Shown in pieces: positions 20,196-26,092 of a stretch of DNA of 26,092 nt. Position numbers and translations under genes: made by a program. The DNA lies in the NCBI GenBank assembly GCA_032718475.1, contig JAUCBJ010007201.1, forward strand, positions 1 through 26,092, read 5' to 3'. The notes beneath the pieces were generated by a model. It ran no database searches. It was not told the DNA's origin and saw only the letters and a list, made by a program, of their open reading frames with translations. Position 1 is the first letter of the stretch; each line of letters starts with the position of its first letter. The stretch is from Nemertoderma westbladi. Its lineage: Eukaryota; Xenacoelomorpha; Nemertodermatida; Nemertodermatidae.

Positions 20196-21468
20196 ATGCG
20201 ATATAGTTCCGAAAATATATTACTAACCTTAACCTAATATTGAATGGGTTTATTGGTATCAATTGTGGTGCCAGTAGTCTGAGTATCTTATCTATAAAAT
20301 AAAAACATAATGATATATTTCAAAAGAAATTGTTAATAAACTAAATACCCAGACCCCTCGCTATTATCACTCATTATAATCCATGAGATGCAAATCTTGC
20401 AAATGTCCAATGAAGGTTTATAAAAATAATATAAATAGTGGGTTATTATATTTGTAAATGGAAAATCAGCACAGAACATGAAGATTAAGTTAACAAATTA
20501 CATCGCAGTGTCGCCTTGCATAATGCACAGTAGGCATTTAGCATAAGCGATTATACAAACTAGTAAATCGTATAATATTTAACAATATAAATAAATGTAT
20601 GTTTAGAGTACATTACATCGACAAATAGGATTAACTATATTATAATACTGGTTTGTTGCCCCAGCAATGTGTACCACAAACAAACTAATATTCACAGATA
20701 AACCAAATGTTGTGGTGTATTTACTGTATTTATTAAATATGAATAAATAGCCTACACTGAAAAAAGTAACTACATCTCGTATGAAAAAGTGCCACTATCA
20801 AATATTAGTGGTATTAATTAATTAATTAATAATAATAATTAATTAATTAATTGTGTATATACACCGCACATGGCATGGGCATGCCCTAAAATTCTGACTC
20901 ACCCAGTAAGGAGGAGGGAGGTCAAACTATCTCTGTTTTAAAATCAAACGCAATCAATCTCATAGAGTTTTAATTTGCAGAAAATTGGAAGGGTCGTGGG
21001 GGGTGGGGGATTAAGGCATTACATTCCAGGACATGGTATGTGTAGTTATTATTTTGGTGGAGATGGTGTTTAAAAAATACGTTAAAAAAAAACAAAACAG
21101 AACAGAAATTTACTGGAAATCTAAAAATTTACACACAATAGTTAGCAGGGGAGTAAGGAGAGTTGAACCAAAATTTACAAAAAAATGAATTACTCTGTTC
21201 CACATCGTAGAGAAACTGCAGAATCGGTAAAAAATCAATAGAAATTTGGAACACATAGTGCCAGTTAGTCTCTCCGTCTGTTTCTGTGTTTTTTCACTGT
21301 ATCACTTTTGTCAAATAAACTTTCTATCTCCATCTAAAACTGTCGTTTTTTAATTTTACAATAATACCAGTGAAATAATATCTTTGCACATTGCATTAGA
21401 ATATGATTTATTAAGTATAGGCCAAATTCACATGAATTAATTATTCTTTATTTAGTTCAATTATAGAC
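20196..21468. other. AT-rich non-coding DNA
   Basis: It contains a TTAA/TAA microsatellite (20813-20852) and a G-rich stretch near 20990-21010. No coding frame was found. Confidence 0.5.
20813..20852. repeat. (TTAA)n-(TAA)n-(TTAA)n microsatellite
   Basis: Tandem TTAA tetramers flank a few TAA/ATA trinucleotides, so the tract is close to palindromic. Confidence 0.85.
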
Positions 21469-21563
21469 ACCACAATAAAATTTGTAACAATATAACACAT
21501 TGATGAAAGATAAATGACTCAAGAAAGAACTTCCTGCATGCATCAAATGGGTCCAAACTTAGT

Positions 21564-21614
21564 TAGATAGCAAAATTTTGATTTTGAGATAAAGGGAAGT
21601 AGTGCCACAGGCAC
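21564..21614. repeat. left direct repeat bordering the LINE insert
   Basis: 44 bases (21571-21614) are identical to 23145-23188, and a few bases upstream also match with one substitution. The right copy keeps the base seen in the opposite foldback arm, so this segment is original foldback sequence duplicated on LINE insertion. Confidence 0.85.
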
Positions 21615-23137
21615 TACTTCCAGAACTTACCCTTTAGAGCAAGTGACTGGTTTAAAGCTCATCTATCCCATCATAGTAGACATGTACCGAACAACAAGAG
21701 TCCCACAAGAAATGAAAACAAGTAAGTTGGTGCCAGTTCCAAAGAAGAGCAACCTAACACTCTATGGTTCTTTTCGGGGAATCTCATTGATCTCGATTGC
21801 TGCAAAGCTATACAATAGGATTCTATTAAATCGCATCAGGGATCCCATTGAGAGACTGCTCCGTGGAAATCAGAATGGGTTCCGTAAAGGTCGTGGGACC
21901 ATGGAGCCCATTTTGGCACTTAGAAGGATAATTGAAGAATTATCAAAAAAGAAAGACAGGCATCAGGCTGTTATCTTTGTTGACTTCATCAAGGCCTTTG
22001 ATTCAGTCTCTCGCTCACGTATGTTCAGCATACTTTCATTATATGGGATTCCTGATGAAATTATTGCAGCAATCAGATCAGTATACGATGGTTCGACAAC
22101 ATTTGTGTCTACTGTTGACGGTGACACAGAACCATTTGAAGTGTTATGGGGACGGGGGCGTCCTCCAAGGAGACGCACTTGCACCATTCTTGATCATTAC
22201 TGTGGTTGACTATGTTCTACGCATGTCCTTAGATCATCATAATGACGATGGGGTGATGATAACTCCTCCTACTGGCTCCAGAAGTCGAGGAAATCCTGCC
22301 AAGTACCTAACTGATCTAGACTTTGCTGATGACTTAGGAGTACTCTCAGAATCATTAGAGGGAGCCCAACGGCTCCTCAGCTCATTAGAATATGCTGCTT
22401 CTAGTGTTGGTCTTTTTATTAACTCCAGAAAGACCAAAATTTTGACAGTTAACTTTGAAAGTCCTCAGCAAGTCTCTGATCGGATGAGCATAAGCTCAAA
22501 TGATGGTATGCTTGAGAATGTGGACGACTTCTGTTACCTGGGATCATGGATCCGGAAGTCAGGTGAGGACCTTCGAATACGTAAGGGAAAGGCATGGGCA
22601 GCCTTGAATAGGCTTTCCAGGATTTGGAAGTCACCGAGAATTAATCGGAAACTTAAGGTCCGATTATTTAGAGCAGCAGTAGTTCCAGTACTCCTCTACG
22701 GGAGTCCATGCTGGGCTCTAACTGCTGAGGACACCAAATCTCTGGATGGTACATTCACAAGAATGCTACGCCGGGTTCATTGTGTCAAGTACAATGCACA
22801 CATCTCCAACCAGACACTATATAACATTGGAGGTGTCTCATTGGTTCCCCCAAGCTTGACACTAGAACAAAATCGCCTCCGCTTTGCAGGACATTGCTTT
22901 CGCCGTGAGTACCAGCCAGTGCATAATCTTGTACTTTGGCAGTCTCATGGAGTGAATAAGCATGGTGGACAACCCATGACTTTCTTGAGACGCATCTTAA
23001 AGGACACTGGCCTTGAAGATGCGGATGATCTAGCAAATGTCATGGGTGATAGTGAGTTGTGGCGTTGCAATTTTGTTGACAAGCCGGCACAGCATTCTTA
23101 AAAATGCAGCTGCAATGCAGCATGCCGATCCTAGTAG
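21615..23137 (+). pseudogene. 5'-truncated non-LTR (LINE) reverse transcriptase, frameshifted
   Basis: The two parts of the reading frame cover the palm and C-terminal part of a LINE reverse transcriptase. Part one (to about 22156) has PKKSNLTLYGSFRGISL and the motif-A segment FVDFIKAFD near 21975-22001. Part two (from about 22150, stop at 23099-23101) has GVLQGDALAPFL and the catalytic FADD (22322-22333), followed by a C-terminal region with KAWAALNRLSRIWKS, LLYGSPCWAL and RLRFAGHCFRR, as in a widespread animal LINE group. A one-base indel in the G-rich run at 22146-22160 breaks the frame. The endonuclease and the first part of the reverse transcriptase are absent, as expected from incomplete target-primed insertion. 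The 3' tail ends in TAG triplets. I think it is RTE-like, but the clade is not certain. Confidence 0.9.
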
Positions 23138-23188
23138 TAGATACCAAAATTTTGATTTTGAGATAAAGGGAAGTAGTGCCACAGGCAC
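23138..23188. repeat. right direct repeat bordering the LINE insert
   Basis: This is the partner of 21564-21614. It begins directly after the TAG-rich 3' tail of the LINE and continues without a break into the rest of the left foldback arm. Confidence 0.85.
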
Positions 23189-24108
23189 ATGTGACTCACA
23201 AGTGACTCCTATTCTCAATTTTTGCGATGGACAACTTTTAGTTCTCCCACTGCATTATGCTATATATTATGCTTATTAGAACCGCAATGGCCGATTTAGT
23301 AGGGGTAGACACCATCAAAACAAGCGTAGAGCGAATAGTTCTTGAGATATTGCAGAAAATGTTAAGCCCGGCACAAGTAAACATTAGTGCCTTGATGATT
23401 TTTATACAAATACACTAAAATGATATTTCTTCTAATTATCTTATGGCATCAAAAATTATTCAAATCACTGCAACGAATTGATTTAGTGTATACAGCAGAC
23501 ACCTTCAAAAAGAAAGAGTGGTGATTAGTTCTCTATAGTTTTTGTACAGAATGTCTGGAATGGGTCAACTCAATATAGAGTATCAATTGGTGGACATAGT
23601 CTTGACATTTTGTAAAATAACTCAAGAACTAATGACTCTACTCTTATTTTGAAGATGTATACACCCACTACATCGATCATTTTCTGTGATGTGTCTATTC
23701 TTGATTCCTTGAGATAATTAAAAGTATCATTCTTAGTGTATTTGTCCATATCGAATCAAGGCGGTATAGTATAATGTAGACTTGTGTCGGACTTCATATT
23801 TTCTGCGATATCTCTCAAGAACTATTCGCTCTACATTTGTTTTGAAAGTGTCTAACCCCGCTAAATCGGTCATTGCCGATATAATGAGCATAAAATGTGA
23901 AAAATGAGAATAAGAGTCACTTCCGCCAAAGAGTAGGTTCTGGCCATGTGCCTGTGGCACTATTTATTTCCCTTGATCCCAAAATCTACCTTTGGTATCT
24001 AACTGAGTTTGAACCCAATTGATGACAATTGATGCATGCAGGAAGTTCTTTCTTGAGTCATTGATCTTTCATTCATGTGTTAAATTGCTATAAAGTTCAT
24101 TGTGGTGA

Positions 24109-24419
24109 ATCGCGATGGATCTAAATTTAAACCCCCTTGGGATCCGTCAAGATATCGATGAAATTTAGAGAAATTTTTTTGCCATAATTTTTTACCATTT
24201 GGCAACTTTTGAGAATCGGAAGAACAATGAAATCTAAAAAAAGTAAAAAACGCACCGCCCTAGTGACTATATAGCCTCTGGCTCTGCCTCTACCGTTATC
24301 TACTACCTGTCACCACGGGTTGACAAGAAAGTAACAATGAAACACGCGTATTCAATTAATTAGTCCCATTAAATACCATCCATATCTGTAGATAAATATG
24401 AAGAACAACCAATAGGAAA
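24109..24419. other. No feature seen
   Basis: AT-rich sequence between the foldback element and the minisatellite. No coding frame or repeat was recognised. Confidence 0.5.
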
Positions 24420-24636
24420 GTGGGTCAACCCTCCTACCCATCCATCCAAAGTGGGTCAACCCTCCTACCCATCCATCCAAAGTGGGTCAACCCTCCTACC
24501 TATCCATCCAAAGTGGGTCAACCCTCCTACCCATCCATCCAGGGTATGAGGGTCAACCCTCATACCCCTCCATCCAAAGTGGGTCAACCCTCATACCCAT
24601 CCATCCAAAGTGGTTCAACCCTCCTACCCATCCATT
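24420..24636. repeat. 31-bp minisatellite, 7 copies
   Basis: Units start at 24420, 24451, 24482, 24513, 24548, 24579 and 24610; the fourth carries a 4-bp expansion and the last is cut short. The unit is GTGGGTCAACCCTCCTACCC followed by ATCCATCCAAA. The complementary strand has repeated GG and GGG runs (GGATGGATGGGTAGGAGGG), which could form a G-quadruplex. Because 31 is not a multiple of three, the frame rotates from copy to copy; frames through it are incidental. Confidence 0.95.
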
Positions 24637-25317
24637 AATTAAAGCTTCTCACACTACTCAATTTTATGAAAAATGCATTGTGTACGAAAAGAGCAGACCA
24701 GTGGCGAAATCATTGCCTAATTTTGAAGCTGAATAATTTCTCTACCATAAAAGTGACATATTTATTGGTGAGTTGTAAAATCAATTAAATGGGATGGATC
24801 CAAAACAGTGGTATCAGTTCTAGAAAACAGGCGGGAAAAGTATACTTTCCTTCATAGCAAAACTGGTGCAAAACTGGTGGTTGCTACCATGAAGTCGGAA
24901 TTTTCGATTTCGCTTTTAAATTTTTGTTATGTCTGAGTCAAAAGTTGCCATTCAGATTTAGCGCTTAAAAAGGATTAAGATGTACAAATTAAATTATATA
25001 AATGAGGTGCACAATAAAAATATAATAAACAGTTCACAATACAGTAGCACAATTTGAGTATCCATAAATAATTAATTACAATTAACAGCTAACAACATCA
25101 AAAAAATATAGAGGAAAAAAAACGAAGAGGATCGATCATCTTACTTGACCTTAGGAGAACAGTCGCTATAAACTTACCTACATAGAACTAAATACTACTT
25201 AAGTTAATAGTTATAGGTAGTTTAGTGGAAGTTCAATTTATTGGTTCGATAAAATAAATTGTTTTTTGTCGACGCGGTTTATAAAGAACATGTTATTTGT
25301 TTATTGCTGTTAACAAT
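24637..25317. other. AT-rich non-coding DNA
   Basis: It includes an imperfect hairpin at about 24850-24896 (CTTCAT...ATGAAG with AGCAA/TTGCT). AATAAA on the minus strand at 25300-25305 could serve the gene to the right. No other features were seen. Confidence 0.5.
25300..25305 (-). terminator. possible polyadenylation signal (minus strand)
   Basis: AATAAA on the minus strand lies 12 bases past the stop codon of the open frame at 25318. That would be an unusually short 3' untranslated region, so a more distal signal (AATAAA near 25235) may be used instead. Confidence 0.25.
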
Positions 25318-26092
25318 TTACTGCACTATATTGGTTGGGGACGACGTATGCCCTATGGGTAAAGTTCCCTCTTTCTCCATTCCTTTGGACACTAGGCATT
25401 GACCGTTGATGTCCCCAGTACAACAAGAGTTTCCGGGATCGGAAAGTACCCGGAGAGGACAACTAGCTGCTGTCCCGTCGACCAGACACTGCGCCAGGGT
25501 GTGGGAGCAGGTCGAGGTGTGGGGTGGTTGGGAACGCGAACCAGTCTGCTGACACAGTCCGGGGGTCTCTCTGGCACAATTCGTCACTCCATCCTTAGTC
25601 ATGGAGCTACCCGTTACTGTGTGCGCCGCCCCGAGTGGTTGGGACAGCGCGGTAATCGAGGGAGACCCACCGCCCACAGCGGGCGCGCGCAAACCGTCAA
25701 CGCGCGCGCGCTGGGAATCCGCGCCTGAGCCCGCTGTTGCCGAGGTGTGCGATGCGACGGCCACAACACCCGGCGCGCCACCTATCGCTTGAGTATGAAA
25801 GCCATCGGCTCTCTCAACTGTTGCCGTGGGCAAAGAGCCGCCGATCGCAGCTTTTAACGTCATAGCCGCATGTGACGTCATTGCCGACTGTGATGTCATC
25901 ATCGACTGTGACGTCATCGTCGAATATGACGCCATCGACGTCAAGGTATGGGACATTGCCGCAGCCGCGGTATGGGACATCACCACAGTCTGTGTTGTTG
26001 ACGTTTGTGACGTCATTGCGACATGTGACGTCACGGAGTGGCACGGGTGGGGTCCGCCAGAATGGCTTCCCCACTCATACGTGAGATTGTCA
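25318..26092 (-). CDS. partial M/T/S-repeat and Cys-containing protein, unknown
   Basis: A minus-strand frame is open from the window edge (first full codon at 26091) to TAA at 25318-25320, at least 257 codons, in DNA much GC-richer than its surroundings. The N-terminal part carries a hexapeptide repeat of the type MTSQSA/MTSHAA, encoded by an 18-bp DNA repeat. A middle section is rich in G, A, V and S. The last 90 residues hold about nine cysteines, including a CC pair, which suggests a disulfide-bonded secreted region. No ATG start is defined inside the window, so this is probably the last exon of a gene extending to the right. The family is not recognised. The opposite strand is also partly open because the repeat is palindromic, so strand choice rests on frame length. 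Confidence 0.5.
   Translation of the reverse strand, partial: DNLTYEWGSHSGGPHPCHSVTSHVAMTSQTSTTQTVVMSHTAAAAMSHTLTSMASYSTMTSQSMMTSQSAMTSHAAMTLKAAIGGSLPTATVERADGFHTQAIGGAPGVVAVASHTSATAGSGADSQRARVDGLRAPAVGGGSPSITALSQPLGAAHTVTGSSMTKDGVTNCARETPGLCQQTGSRSQPPHTSTCSHTLAQCLVDGTAASCPLRVLSDPGNSCCTGDINGQCLVSKGMEKEGTLPIGHTSSPTNIVQ
25855..25934. repeat. 18-bp repeat carrying CRE-like TGACGTCA sites
   Basis: TGACGTCA or near matches start at 25855, 25873, 25891, 25909 and 25927, spaced exactly 18 bp; the perfect sites are 25873 and 25909. Two more perfect sites 18 bp apart lie at 26008 and 26026. TGACGTCA is the consensus site for CREB/ATF factors, and here it also encodes the Met-Thr-Ser of the protein repeat. 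Confidence 0.85.

Larger units (their letters stand above)
21469..24108. mobile_element. foldback element with ~530-bp inverted arms
   Basis: Reverse-complementing 23580-24108 gives a sequence that aligns with 21469-21614 and then with 23189-23580, from a shared outer end CACCACAAT inward to a centre near 23578. Shared blocks include ATGACTCAAGAAAGAACTTC near the outer end, AGTGCCACAGGCACATG, and GAGCGAATAGTTCTTGAG further in. Without the LINE insert the element is about 1,066 bp, nearly all of it inverted repeat. Each arm also holds two direct copies of a module about 190 bp apart (starting about 23287 and 23472; mirrored at about 23680 and 23873). No transposase is visible. It is probably a non-autonomous foldback or MITE-type transposon. 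Flanking target duplication was not clear. Confidence 0.8.

Noticed and set aside
24420-24736. Proline/serine-rich frames through the 31-bp repeat
   Set aside because: The unit is not a multiple of three, so the apparent proteins arise from frame rotation through the minisatellite.
25399-26084. Plus-strand frames opposite the partial gene at the right edge
   Set aside because: Shorter than the minus-strand frame and partly produced by the palindromic 18-bp repeat, although strand is not proven.
1-26092. tRNA and rRNA genes
   Set aside because: Scanning by eye for the tRNA GTTCGA box and for rRNA-like blocks gave only isolated GTTCGA words with no cloverleaf; no RNA gene can be supported.

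Overview
The window reads as animal (metazoan, most likely invertebrate) nuclear DNA. It is AT-rich and mostly non-coding. It has a beta-tubulin gene split by GT-AG introns, a degraded LINE reverse transcriptase, minisatellites, long inverted repeats and long poly-C/poly-G tracts. Nothing looks bacterial: there are no operons, and open frames outside a few GC-richer islands are short. I cannot name the species. A compact invertebrate genome such as a tunicate would fit, but that is a guess.

Layout: 1-14500 is mainly intergenic or intronic DNA. It holds small tandem repeats (396-464, 6305-6398), a 68-bp minisatellite (7985-8245, resuming 8757-8882) split by a nearly perfect 160-bp-arm palindrome (8284-8756), a poly-C tract (12527-12550) and a few weak candidate exons (3510-3769, 4063-4293, minus strand 10773-11155). 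An intronless 361-codon frame of unknown family lies at 14596-15681. 15975-16205 carries what looks like the 3' tail of a LINE on the minus strand. 16400-17900 is rich in palindromes and includes a 25-C/20-G snap-back.

The best-supported gene is a divergent beta-tubulin on the plus strand (18252-20074, three exons, 469 codons). Its second intron ends in a five-copy 21-bp array of TTCTAGAA dyads that resemble heat-shock elements. Similar dyads lie just upstream of the start codon.

21469-24108 is a roughly 1.07-kb foldback element (arms about 530 bp) whose left arm is interrupted by a 5'-truncated, frameshifted non-LTR reverse transcriptase (21615-23137) flanked by 44-51-bp direct repeats. A seven-copy 31-bp minisatellite follows at 24420-24636. 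At the right edge a GC-rich open frame on the minus strand (25318 to beyond 26092) encodes an M/T/S hexapeptide repeat followed by a cysteine-containing C-terminus. Its DNA contains a regular 18-bp array of CRE-like TGACGTCA sites.

The genes show no shared pathway. The tubulin and the 361-codon gene share a strand and raised GC, and could both be cytoskeletal or germline genes, but this is speculation.
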